Shown: in pieces, positions 1-11,594 of the stretch
Numbering within the stretch: the first letter of the stretch is position 1
Layout of the letters: each line of letters opens with the position of its first letter
From: Bathymodiolus brooksi
Taxonomy: Eukaryota > Mollusca > Bivalvia > Mytilida > Modiolidae
Reading direction: 5' to 3'
Assembly (NCBI GenBank): GCA_963680875.1
Contig: OY804579.1
Span: forward strand, 29,931,804 to 29,995,803
Length of the DNA: 64,000 bases
The notes under the pieces: model-generated
The model's database searches: none
Told to the model about the DNA's origin: nothing
Seen by the model: the letters and a program-made list of their open reading frames with translations, nothing else
Program-made: the position numbers and the translations under genes

Positions 1-3000
1 TTCAACTGTCATAGCGGTTTCAGAGAAGAAGCGTTTTGAAACATTTTCCCCATAGGGTCCAATGTTAAACTAGGTCCTGCCGTAGCCGCCATTTTGAATT
101 TCATATCAGAACAAAAAACGTAGAGTTTGTAGAGAACCATCCAATGAACATTCATGTACAGTTTGGCTTTAATCATATTTGTAGTTTCTGAGAAGAAGGC
201 ATTTGAATATTTTCCCATAGGGTCCAATGTTAATCTATGTCCTGCGGTGGCAGCCATCTTGGATTTCCGATCGGCATAAAAAACAGAAACTTTGTAGAGG
301 ACCTTCCAATGATCATTCCTGGGCAGTTTGGTTTCAACTGTCCAAGTGGTTTCAGAGAAGAAGCATTTTGAAACATTTTTCCCATAGGGTCCAATGTTAA
401 ACTAAGTCCTGCCGTAGCCGCCATTTTGAATTTCATATCGGAATAAAAAACCTTAAGATTGTAGAGGACCATCCAATGAACATTCATGTACAGTTTGGCC
501 TTAATCATATTTGTAGTTTCTGAGAAGAAGGCATTTGAATATTTTCCCATAGGGTCCAATGTTAATCTATGTCCTGCTGTGGCGGCCATCTTGGATTTCC
601 GATCGGCATAAAAAACAGAAACTTGGTAGAGGACCTTCCAATGATCATTCCTGGGCAGGTTGGTTTCAACTGTCCAAGTGGTTTCAGAGAAGAAGCATTT
701 TGAAACATTTTTCCCATAGGGTCCAATGTTAAACTAAGTCCTGCCATAGCCGCCATTTTGAATTTCATATCGGAACAAAAAACCTTAAGATTGTAGAGGA
801 CCATCCAATGAACATTCATGTACAGTTTGGCTTTAATCATATTTGTAGTTTCTGAGAAGAAGGCATTTGAATATTTTCCCATAGGGTCCAATGTTAATCT
901 ATGTCCTGCGGTGGTGGCCATCTTGGATTTCCGATCGGCATAAAAAACAGAAACTTTGTAGAGGACCTTCCAATGATCATTCCTGGGCAGGTTGGTTTCA
1001 ACTGTCCAAGTGGTTTCAGAGAAGAAGCATTTTGAAACATTTTTCCCATAGGGTCCAATGTTAAACTAAGTCCTGCCGTAGCCGCCATTTTGAATTTCAT
1101 ATCGGAACAAAAAACCTTAAGATTGTAGAGGACCATCCAATGAACATTCATGTACAGTTTGGCTTTAATCATATTTGTAGTTTCTGAGAAGAAGGCATTT
1201 GAATATTTTCCCATAGGGTCCAATGTTAATCTATGTCCTGCGGTGGCGGCCATCTTGGATTTCCGATCGGCATAAAAAACAGAAACTTTGTAGAGGACCT
1301 TCCAATGATCATTCCTGGGCAGTTTGGTTTCAATTATCCAAGTGGTTTCAGAGAAGAAGCGTCTTGAAACATTTTTCCCATAGGGTCCAATGTTAAACTA
1401 AGTCCTGCTGTAGCCGCCATTTTGAATTTCATATCGGAACAAAAAACGTAGAGTTTGTAGAGGACCATCCAATGAACATTCATGTACAGTTTGGCTTTAA
1501 TAATATTTGTAGTTTCTGAGAAGAAGGCATTTGAACATTTTCCCATAGGGTCCAATGTTAATCTATGTATTGCGGTGGCAGCCATCTTGGATTTCCGATC
1601 GGCATAAAAAACATAATATTTGTAGAGGACCTTCCAATGATCATTCCTGGGCAGTTTGGTTTCAACTGTCATAGTGGTTTCAGAGAAGAAGCGTTTTGAA
1701 ACATTTTTCCCATAGGGTCCAATGTTAAACTAGGTCCTGCCGTAGCCGCCATTTTGAATTTCATATCAGAACAAAAAACGTAGAGTTTGTAGAGAACCAT
1801 CCAATGAACATTCATGTACAGTTTGGCTTTAATCATATTTGTAGTTTCTGAGAAGAAGGCATTTGAATATTTTCCCATAGGGTCCAATGTTAATCTATGT
1901 CCTGCTGTGGCGGCCATCTTGGATTTCCGATCGGCATAAAAAACAGAAACTTGGTAGAGGACCTTCCAATGATCATTCCTGGGCAGTTTGGTTTCAACTG
2001 TCCAAGTGGTTTCAGAGAAGAAGCATTTTGAAACATTTTTCCCATAGGGTCCAATGTTAAACTAAGTCCTGCCGTAGCCGCCATTTTTGAATTTCATATC
2101 GGAACAAAAAACCTTAAGATTGTAGAGGACCATCCAATGAACATTCATGTACAGTTTGGCTTTAATCATATTTGTAGTTTCTGAGAAGAAGGCATTTGAA
2201 TATTTTCCCATAGGGTCCAATGTTAATCTATGTCCTGCGGTGGCAGCCATCTTGGATTTCCGATCGGCATAAAAAACAGAAACTTTGTAGAGGACCTTCC
2301 AATGATCATTCCTGGGCAGTTTGGTTTCAACTGTCCAAGTGGTTTCAGAGAAGAAGCATTTTGAAACATTTTTCCCATAGGGTCCAATGTTAAACTAAGT
2401 CCTGCCGTAGCCGCCATTCTGAATTTCATACCGGAATAAAAAACCTAATGTTTGTAGAGGGCCATCTAATGAACATTCATGTACAGTTTGGCTTTAATCA
2501 TATTTGTAGTTTCTGAGAAGAAGGCATTTGAATATTTTCCCATAGGGTCCAATGTTAATCTATGTCCTGCGGTGGTGGCCATCTTGGATTTCCGATCGGC
2601 ATAAAAAACATAAATTTTGTAGAGGACCTTCCAATGATCATTCCTGGGCAGTTTGGTTTCAACTGTCCAAGTGGTTTCAGAGAAGAAGCATTTTGAAACA
2701 TTTTTCCCATAGGGTCCAATGTTAAACTAAGTCCTGCCGTAGCCGCCATTTTGAATTTCATATCGGAACAAAAAACCTTAAGATTGTAGAGGACCATCCA
2801 ATGAACATTCATGTACAGTTTGGCTTTAATCATATTTGTAGTTTCTGAGAAGAAGGCATTTGAATATTTTCCCATAGGGTCCAATGTTAATCTATGTATT
2901 GCGGTGGTGGCCATCTTGGATTTCCGATCGGCATAAAAAACAGAAATTTTGTAGAGGACCTTCCAATGATCATTCCTGGGCAGTTTGGTTTCAACTGTCC

Positions 3001-3557
3001 AAGTGGTTTGAGAGAAGAAGCATTTTGAAACATTTTTCCCATAGGGTCCAATGTTAAACTAAGTCCTGCCGTAGCCGCCATTTTGAATTTCATATCGGAA
3101 CAAAAAACCTTAAGATTGTAGAGGACCATCCAATGAACATTCATGTACAGTTTGGCTTTAATCATATTTGTAGTTTCTGAGAAGAAGGCATTTGAACATT
3201 TTCCCATAGGGTCCAATGTCCTGCGATGGCGGCCATGTTGGATTTCCGATCGGCATAAAAAACAGTAACTTGGAAAAGGACATTCCAATGATCATTCATG
3301 TACAGTTTAGGTTCAGTCAGTTCATTAGTTTCAGAGAAGAAGATCTTTGAAATTTCAGCCAATCAGAGCATATTATTGGCCTTGGCAGCCATATTGAATA
3401 TCCGACTGGAACGAAAAACAGTAACTTTGTAGAGGACCATCCAAGGAACATTCCTGCTAAGTTTGGTTCCAATCGGCCCAGTGTTTCGGAGAAGAAGCTT
3501 GAAATGTGAAAAGTTTACAGACGACAGATGACGGACGCCAAGTGATGGCAATGAACT
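1..3557. repeat. Satellite of 166-bp monomers in 332-bp dimers
   Basis: A landmark (ACCTTCCAATGATCATTCC) recurs at about 301, 633, 965, 1297, 1630, 1961, 2294, 2626 and 2958, a 332-bp period. Each period holds two diverged halves of about 166 bp that share CCCATAGGGTCCAATGTTAA, a GCCAT(C/T)TTG motif, and TTTC(A/T)GAGAAGAAG. The block at 1-260 repeats almost exactly at 1661-1920, an offset of five dimers (1660 bp), so unequal exchange worked at a higher level too. From about 3290 to 3557 the monomers become diverged and end in ACGGACGCCAAGTGATGGCAA, the terminal module of the A-type elements, followed by a deletion of the usual last bases. The open frames inside are by-products of the repeat and I do not regard them as genes. 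Confidence 0.9.
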
Positions 3558-5127
3558 AAAAATCTGTTGTCACTTAAAACAGAGTCAGTGAGGCCGGTAC
3601 GGCTGTGTACATGAATGAATAAGAGATAATTCTTTCGGAGTGTGATATCCATATAAAGGTGAAATAACGGATGCAAAAATCACCGCCTAAAGTTACACAA
3701 TATTCCGTTTACAAATATTTCAAGTTCCTATACTTGTTCATCTGTGACGGCAATATGTGTATTGGACTAGGAATTACAGTCAACTTGATATGAATTAATT
3801 AGCTCAGGTTACAGGTGTCAATAATGGAAGGAAAATCTTGTTGACACAAATTTCCAGGTGGCAGGGGGAGAACAATTATAATTAATTCTATTTAATGTTG
3901 TTGTTTTTTATTACTATTTGTTTGTAGGTACATTTGCAATCATTGAAGTAAATTTAATTTGAGAGTCAACACTCTCTAAGTCCGACTATTAGGTCGGACG
4001 TGAGAGTGGATATTTAAAGATTTTTTTTACATTTCTCGAGGTGAACATGTCAAACATTTTGTGATTGATGCATATTTGTAAGCGTACTTTCTTTCCGGTA
4101 TGTAGAATGTCCGGTTACGTAAATACCCTAGTGTATTTCTACCTTGCACCATATTCGTGCCAGGAAAGTAGCTCAAAGGTCAATATATAACTGAAATATT
4201 GTTGAAAAGTGACGTTTAAACACCCATAGCCTCATATAAATTATTGCAATAAAATATCGATTAAGTAACGAAATTGATATAAATTATTTTCCAGTAAATT
4301 TAGTATAAAAAGCTTATTTACTGTGAGATGTATTGCAACCGCCATTTTTTATTACAATCACGTGCGCATGCTCGTGTTTGATGGAAAGCTATAGCTATAT
4401 TTAGATATTTTGTGATAATAATTTTATATTGTAAATCGATCCACCCTGTGATTTTTTTCAACAAGATACATTTTTTATAGTATATATTTTATTATAAAAT
4501 ACAATATTGAACTGATTTTCGATAACACTTCAATCATTGAATATTGATTTTTTTTTCGGATGTTGAATATTTTATCCCCAGAATTGCACCCTCTGTTAGT
4601 ATACTTTTATTGCTTTATTTTAAAAAAAAATAACACCAAGAACATCGATGATACGAGTCTTCTTATTCAGAAATAAACCTACAGCAAAGTAAAGGTATAC
4701 ATTTTTTGTACTGTAAACAAAATCGTCATTTTTATCTAGATTTATCGTCCGAAAAATACGGTACTCTTCTACTATACTAATTTGGATTAGGTGATGGGAA
4801 TTAGGTGCCATCATCAAAATAAAGATTAAAAAATGTATTTCATGATAATGATGGCTGATTAAAATTGTTTGTCATGCATTAGCTGTCAGTTGTAATATAC
4901 AGGATGTAACCAATATACAGGAAGAGCCCCTACTGTGAAGCCATCTATTTTCAGATGCCATTCAATGAAAATAACAACCTGACCATATAGTTAAATAAGA
5001 ATAAGAATTAGATAAGAAATTAAAATTTATAGAAGGCAAGGATTTATATAATTAACACATTAAGTCACGTTTCATTTATTTAGCTTGGGTCAGTTATCAA
5101 TTAAAAAGACAAAAATGGTTTTAAAAA
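3558..5127. other. AT-rich low-copy DNA, no gene seen
   Basis: No coding exon, RNA gene or known element was recognised on either strand. Notable content: the paired hairpins at 3961-3999, homopolymer runs of T and A at 4020, 4545 and 4620, and two short tracts resembling low-complexity intron DNA. It is probably intronic to SMG1 on the minus strand, since the next exon after 14804 was not found. Confidence 0.5.
3961..3999. other. Paired short hairpins GAGAGT/ACTCTC and GTCCGAC/GTCGGAC
   Basis: GAGAGT (3961-3966) pairs with ACTCTC (3971-3976) across a 4-base loop, and GTCCGAC (3980-3986) pairs with GTCGGAC (3993-3999) across 6 bases. The same combination, with the loop GGAG, occurs at 7599-7614 and 10915-10930 next to several TCCGAC/GTCGGA motifs, in otherwise unrelated surroundings. 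It looks like the end of a further mobile repeat family. Confidence 0.5.
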
Positions 5128-6727
5128 CTAGAGGCTCAGCCCACCTAGCCTGTATCGCTCACCTGACAATAGAATGATACTGAAGCAAATTTCAAAGGGA
5201 GATAATCATTACCTTAAAAAACAGCAGCCATCTTGAATGGAGGGTGGGGCTGTCGGACACAATTTTAAAAGGGACACACCCAGGGACCATCTATGCCAAG
5301 CTTGGCTCCATTTGGCCAAGCTGTTTCAGAGGAGAAGATTTTTTTAACATTAGCCAATCAGAAAAAAGAATTATTCTTGGCGGCCATGTTTATAGGCCAA
5401 ATGGAACGAAATGGAGAAACTTTATAGAGGACCTTACATAGATGCTTACTGCCAAGTTGTTTCAGAGGAGAAGATTAAAATATGAAAAAGTTAACGGACG
5501 GACGACAGATGCCAAGTGATGGCAATACCTCACATGGCCCTTTGGATCAGGTGAGCTAAAAAATGATGAAAAAAGGGCAATAACTCCTAGATGGGTAATC
5601 AGATTTACTTCAAAATTGCAGGGCATGTAGATCTTGACAAGCTGAACATGTTTTCAGTTTACACTCAACATCTATCTCTTATAGTTTTTGAAATAAAGGA
5701 TGAAAAGTATTAACATTTTTAAAATTTGATGAAAAAAGGGCAATAACTTCAAGATGGGTAATCAGATTTACTTTAAAATTGTAGGCTAGGTTGATCTTGA
5801 CATGCTGAACATGTTTGCTGTTTAAACTTAACATCTATCTCTTATAGTTTTTGAAATAAAGGACAAAAGGTATTAACATTTTGAAAATTTGACGAAAAAA
5901 CGGGCAATAACTCCAAATTGGGTACTCAAATTAACTTCAAAATTACAGGGTAGGTAGATCTTAATATGCTGCACATGTTTGCAATTTAAACTTAACCTTT
6001 ATCTCTAATAGTTTTTGAAATATCAGACAAAAATGTTTAAATTAAAAAAATAAAAAATAAAAAAGGACAATAACTCCTAGACGGGTAATCAGATTTACTT
6101 CAAAATTGCAGGGCATGTAGATCTTGACATGTTTAAACTTAACGTCTATCTCTTATAGTTTTTGAAATAAAAAACGAAAAGTATTAAAATTTTGAAAATT
6201 TGATGAAAAAAGGGCAATAACTCCAAGATAGGTAATCAGATTTTCTTCAAAATTTCAGGGTAGTTAGATCTTCCTGTGCTGATCATTTTTACCCATGTCA
6301 GATTTCTGATATTATTAACGGTTTTTGAATTGTTACCAAAAACGTGCAATTTTACCCTATGTTCTATTTTTAGTAACAGCGGCCATGTTTGTTGGCCGAA
6401 TGGAATTAAATGAAGAAGTTTTATAGAGGATCTTACATAGATGCTTCCTGCCAAGTTTGGCTCCATTTGGCCAAGCAGTTTCAGAGGAGAAGATTTTTTT
6501 AACATTAGCCAATCAGAAACAAGAATTGCCCTTGGTGGCCATATTTGTTGGCGGAATGGGACGAAATGAAGAAACTTTATAGAGGACCTTATATAGATGC
6601 TTTCTGCCAAGTATGGTTCAATTTGGTCCAGTTGTTTCAGTGGAGTAGATTAAAATATGAAAAGTTAACGGACGACGGACGCCAAGTGATGGCAATACCT
6701 CACATGACCCTTTGGGTCAGGTGAGCT
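5128..6727 (-). mobile_element. A-type modular non-autonomous element, copy A1
   Basis: The left edge is CTAG after an A-run (5128), followed by a degraded hairpin and GCTCACCTGAC (5157-5167). The right edge is the inverted copy, GTCAGGTGAGC, followed by T and an A-run (6727). Between them lie modules containing GGCGGCCAT, GAAACTTTATAGAGGACCTTA and TTTCAGAGGAGAAGAT, a false end (ATCAGGTGAGCT at 5557), and about five tandem units of some 160 bp that begin GGGCAATAACTCC. On the minus strand this reads as a 5' terminal motif with its inverted copy sitting subterminally at the 3' end before a hairpin and CTAG, the arrangement described for Helentron-type non-autonomous elements. No transposase or Rep/helicase frame is present. 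Family name not determined. Confidence 0.65.
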
Positions 6728-7598
6728 AAAAATCTGTCTAATAAGTATTTACCTAAATAACGATATCATGACATATAATAATTTCTCACCGTAAATGTAT
6801 TTATTTGATTAAGATATTTATATATAAGAAAAAGATATAAATTTATTTTTTAAGTACAAATAAATTGGAAGACGGCTTGAAAATCGAAAACGCAGAATAG
6901 TTATCTATGTTTATAAGTCTTAGTAAAAAGAGTCTTGAGCAACGTTTTTTTTCACACCTGTGATAGGTGTATTTGTATATCATGAATGCACGATGCGACA
7001 ACATGCTGAGATGGGTGATATTTTGACAGGTAAACTGTAAAAAAAAAAAAACGTAGAATACACTAATAAAATATTATTTCACCTATATCAGGACTCCCCA
7101 GACTGCCAATTTTCAAGAAAAAAAACAACGGGATTTACGGATTTATGACCCATTCGCCATCAACAAAATACAACTTAAATTTTACTAAATAATTTTAATC
7201 CAAATTTGACTTTAAAGAAATAAATGTATAAATTAGAATTATTTACCCGGGTTCGTTCGCCCTACATTTGGCAAACACGTAAAAGAGCAAACGCACCCGA
7301 TATCGTAAACCGGCAACTGTCTACAGCAAGTGAAAGGGCCTTGGCATCGATAGTCGTGAGTACATAGGGACATATTAATATTCACTTCTAGTGCACTTAA
7401 AACATGAGTACTGCATGTTAATACATTTTATTCATGGATATTATTGTATATATCGCCCGTGACAACATATCTATACTTTCCGTACCACTGTATATCACTC
7501 ATTTACTTCAGCTTTACTAAGATACGCATGTTTCTTTATGCACAAATTTATTGGTTAGCAGAATTTGGGGACGTTTCCTGTTTACATTTTAACTATCT

Positions 7599-7698
7599 GA
7601 GAGTGGAGACTCTCACTCCGACCTGGGAGGATTTTGTCGGACAATTTGGTCGGACAATTTTAAGAGTGAAGTCCGACAAAACTCTGTGTCCGACCTGA
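7599..7698. other. Hairpin plus repeated TCCGAC/GTCGGA motifs
   Basis: GAGAGT-GGAG-ACTCTC at 7599-7614 is followed by alternating CTCCGACC, TTGTCGGACAAT, TTGGTCGGACAAT, AGTCCGAC and GTGTCCGACC. Several orientations can pair with each other. It repeats at 10915-11014 as part of the 3316-bp duplication, and a simpler version is at 3961-3999. Confidence 0.55.
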
Positions 7699-7732
7699 GT
7701 GTTTGATCGTTGATACACTTGGAGGGATCTGT

Positions 7733-7937
7733 AGGTCAGATATGAGATGTATACACAATGAAAATTGTGGCATCATATACCACCCTACATAGGTCAGATG
7801 TGAGATGTATACACAATGAGAATTGTGGCATCATGTGCCATCCTACATAGGTCAGATATGAGATGTATACAAAATGAGAATTGTGGTATCATGTACCACC
7901 CTACACAGGTAAAATATGAGATATATGCATAATGAGA
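7733..7937. repeat. 58-bp minisatellite, 3.5 copies
   Basis: Units begin AGGTCAGAT(A/G)TGAGATG at 7733, 7791 and 7849, with a diverged partial copy at 7907. A second set lies at 11049-11253 in the duplicated spacer. Confidence 0.85.
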
Positions 7938-8099
7938 TTTCAATATAAGATTGAGCGAGTGAGTTGTTGCTTAAACCATTTTTCAGCTATGTAATGGCGA
8001 AAATAAGTTACATTTAGATGATGATGATGATGTCCACTTTGTACTAGACCAACACGCATAATTGGATCTATATACAGCTAGCTATTGAAAAAACAGTCC

Positions 8100-8275
8100 A
8101 CAGGTAGACTTCACTTCACTCTGACACATTATCCAGATTACGAGCCAACCAGTTTTTGTGCTGTGTACTTAGCTAAGAAGCAGCCAATACCAGTTTTAGT
8201 CTTTGGTTTGACCAGACTGGGGCTCAAACCAAATATACCGCACTGGAGATGAGTATGCTAACCATACACTACTTA
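8100..8275 (-). mobile_element. Possible tRNA-derived SINE fragment (second copy at 11416-11591)
   Basis: On the minus strand a tRNA-like head can be read: TGGTTAGCATACTCATC resembles an A-box region, and GGTTTGAGCCC some 30 bases on resembles a B box. No target-site duplication was identified and the tail is unclear, so the call is weak. Confidence 0.35.
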
Positions 8276-8278
8276 GTA

Positions 8279-10043
8279 CTAGAGGCTCAGCCCACTGAGC
8301 CTGTATCGCTCACCTGACAATAGAATGATACTGAAGCAAATTTCAAAGGGAGATAATCATTACCTTAAAAAACAGCAGCCATTTTGAATGGAGGGTGGGG
8401 CTGTCGGACACAATTTTGAAAGGGACACACCCAGGGACCATCTATGCCAAGTTTGGCTCCATTTGGCCAAGCTGTTTCAGAGGAGAAGATTTTTTTAACA
8501 TTAGCCAATCAGAAAAAAGAATTAATCTTGGCGGCCATGCTTGTAGGCCGAATGGAACCAAATGAAGAAGCTTTATAGAGGATCTTACATAGATGCTTCC
8601 TGCCAAGTTTGGCTCCATTTTGCCAAGCAGTTTCAGAGGAGAAGATTTTTTCAAACAGTAGCCAATCAGAAACAAGAATTGCCCTTGGCGGCCATATTTG
8701 TTGGTGGAACGGAACGAAATGGAGAAACTTTATAGAGGACCTTACTGCCAAGTTTGGTTCCATTTGGCCAAGTTGTTTCAGAGGAGAAGATTAAAATATG
8801 AAAAAGTTAACGGACGGACGACGGACGCCAAGTGATGGCAATACCTCACATGGCCCTTTGGGTCAGGTGAGCTAAAAAATGATGAAAAAAGGGCAATAAC
8901 TCCTAGATGGGTAATCAGATTTACTTCAAAATTGCAGGGCATGTAGATCTTGACAAGCTGAACATGTTTTCAGTTTACACTCAACATCTATCTTTTATAG
9001 TTTTTGAAATAAAGGATGAAAAGTATTAACATTTTTAAAATTTGATGAAAAAAGGGCAATAACTTCAAGATGGGTAATCAGATTTACTTTAAAATTGTAG
9101 GCTAGGTTGATCTTGACATGCTGAACATGTTTGCTGTTTAAACTTAACATCTATCTCTTATAGTTTTTGAAATAAAGGACAAAAGGTATTAACATTTTGA
9201 AAATTTGACGAAAAAACGGGCAATAACTCCAAATTGGGTACTCAAATTAACTTCAAAATTACAGGGTAGGTAGATCTTAATATGCTGCACATGTTTGCAA
9301 TTTAAACTTAACCTTTATCTCTAATAGTTTTTGAAATATCAGACAAAAATGTTTAAATTAAAAAAATAAAAAATAAAAAAGGACAATAACTCCTAGACGG
9401 GTAATCAGATTTACTTCAAAATTGCAGGGCATGTAGATCTTGACATGTTTAAACTTAACGTCTATCTCTTATAGTTTTTGAAATAAAAAACGAAAAGTAT
9501 TAAAATTTTGAAAATTTGATGAAAAAAGGGCAATAACTCCAAGATAGGTAATCAGATTTTCTTCAAAATTTCAGGGTAGTTAGATCTTCCTGTGCTGATC
9601 ATTTTTACCCATGTCAGATTTCTGATATTATTAACGGTTTTTGAATTGTTACCAAAAACGTGCAATTTTACCCTATGTTCTATTTTTAGTAACAGCGGCC
9701 ATGTTTGTTGGCCGAATGGAATTAAATGAAGAAGTTTTATAGAGGATCTTACATAGATGCTTCCTGCCAAGTTTGGCTCCATTTGGCCAAGCAGTTTCAG
9801 AGGAGAAGATTTTTTTAACATTAGCCAATCAGAAACAAGAATTGCCCTTGGTGGCCATATTTGTTGGCGGAATGGGACGAAATGAAGAAACTTTATAGAG
9901 GACCTTATATAGATGCTTTCTGCCAAGTATGGTTCAATTTGGTCCAGTTGTTTCAGTGGAGTAGATTAAAATATGAAAAGTTAACGGACGACGGACGCCA
10001 AGTGATGGCAATACCTCACATGACCCTTTGGGTCAGGTGAGCT
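8279..10043 (-). mobile_element. A-type modular element, copy A2
   Basis: CTAG at 8279 is followed by a perfect hairpin (AGGCTCAG, loop CCCA, CTGAGCCT) and GCTCACCTGAC. The element ends GTCAGGTGAGCT at 10043. It has one extra module of about 164 bp compared with A1 in its left part, and is otherwise the same from 8867 on. It spans the junction of the 3316-bp duplication. Confidence 0.65.
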
Positions 10044-11594
10044 AAAAATCTGTCTAATAAGTATTTACCTAAATAACGATATCATGACATATAATAATTT
10101 CTCACCGTAAATGTATTTATTTGATTAAGATATTTATATATAAGAAAAAGATATAAATTTATTTTTTAAGTACAAATAAATTGGAAGACGGCTTGAAAAT
10201 CGAAAACGCAGAATAGTTATCTATGTTTATAAGTCTTAGTAAAAAGAGTCTTGAGCAACGTTTTTTTTCACACCTGTGATAGGTGTATTTGTATATCATG
10301 AATGCACGATGCGACAACATGCTGAGATGGGTGATATTTTGACAGGTAAACTGTAAAAAAAAAAAAACGTAGAATACACTAATAAAATATTATTTCACCT
10401 ATATCAGGACTCCCCAGACTGCCAATTTTCAAGAAAAAAAACAACGGGATTTACGGATTTATGACCCATTCGCCATCAACAAAATACAACTTAAATTTTA
10501 CTAAATAATTTTAATCCAAATTTGACTTTAAAGAAATAAATGTATAAATTAGAATTATTTACCCGGGTTCGTTCGCCCTACATTTGGCAAACACGTAAAA
10601 GAGCAAACGCACCCGATATCGTAAACCGGCAACTGTCTACAGCAAGTGAAAGGGCCTTGGCATCGATAGTCGTGAGTACATAGGGACATATTAATATTCA
10701 CTTCTAGTGCACTTAAAACATGAGTACTGCATGTTAATACATTTTATTCATGGATATTATTGTATATATCGCCCGTGACAACATATCTATACTTTCCGTA
10801 CCACTGTATATCACTCATTTACTTCAGCTTTACTAAGATACGCATGTTTCTTTATGCACAAATTTATTGGTTAGCAGAATTTGGGGACGTTTCCTGTTTA
10901 CATTTTAACTATCTGAGAGTGGAGACTCTCACTCCGACCTGGGAGGATTTTGTCGGACAATTTGGTCGGACAATTTTAAGAGTGAAGTCCGACAAAACTC
11001 TGTGTCCGACCTGAGTGTTTGATCGTTGATACACTTGGAGGGATCTGTAGGTCAGATATGAGATGTATACACAATGAAAATTGTGGCATCATATACCACC
11101 CTACATAGGTCAGATGTGAGATGTATACACAATGAGAATTGTGGCATCATGTGCCATCCTACATAGGTCAGATATGAGATGTATACAAAATGAGAATTGT
11201 GGTATCATGTACCACCCTACACAGGTAAAATATGAGATATATGCATAATGAGATTTCAATATAAGATTGAGCGAGTGAGTTGTTGCTTAAACCATTTTTC
11301 AGCTATGTAATGGCGAAAATAAGTTACATTTAGATGATGATGATGATGTCCACTTTGTACTAGACCAACACGCATAATTGGATCTATATACAGCTAGCTA
11401 TTGAAAAAACAGTCCACAGGTAGACTTCACTTCACTCTGACACATTATCCAGATTACGAGCCAACCAGTTTTTGTGCTGTGTACTTAGCTAAGAAGCAGC
11501 CAATACCAGTTTTAGTCTTTGGTTTGACCAGACTGGGGCTCAAACCAAATATACCGCACTGGAGATGAGTATGCTAACCATACACTACTTAGTA
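10044..11594. other. Second copy of the A1-A2 spacer
   Basis: It matches 6728-8278 at an offset of 3316, including hairpins (10915-11014), minisatellite (11049-11253) and SINE-like fragment (11416-11591). No gene seen. Confidence 0.8.

Larger units (their letters stand above)
6728..8278. other. Spacer between A1 and A2, no gene (duplicated at 10044-11594)
   Basis: AT-rich DNA without a credible gene. It contains the GAGAGT hairpin with repeated TCCGAC/GTCGGA motifs (7599-7698), a short 58-bp minisatellite (7733-7937), a (GAT)n microsatellite near 8017 and a tRNA-like SINE fragment (8100-8275). An 84-codon open frame at 7444-7698 is duplicated exactly with the spacer but runs through the hairpin motifs and shows no recognisable protein features. 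Confidence 0.6.

Noticed and set aside
1..3288. Series of 119-codon frames on the minus strand repeated every 332 bp
   Set aside because: Frames within a satellite; they cross monomer junctions and are kept only because copies are nearly identical.
7444..7698. Duplicated 84-codon frame (also at 10760-11014) as a gene
   Set aside because: It is exact only because the whole 3316-bp block is duplicated, and its C-terminal half runs through the hairpin motifs.
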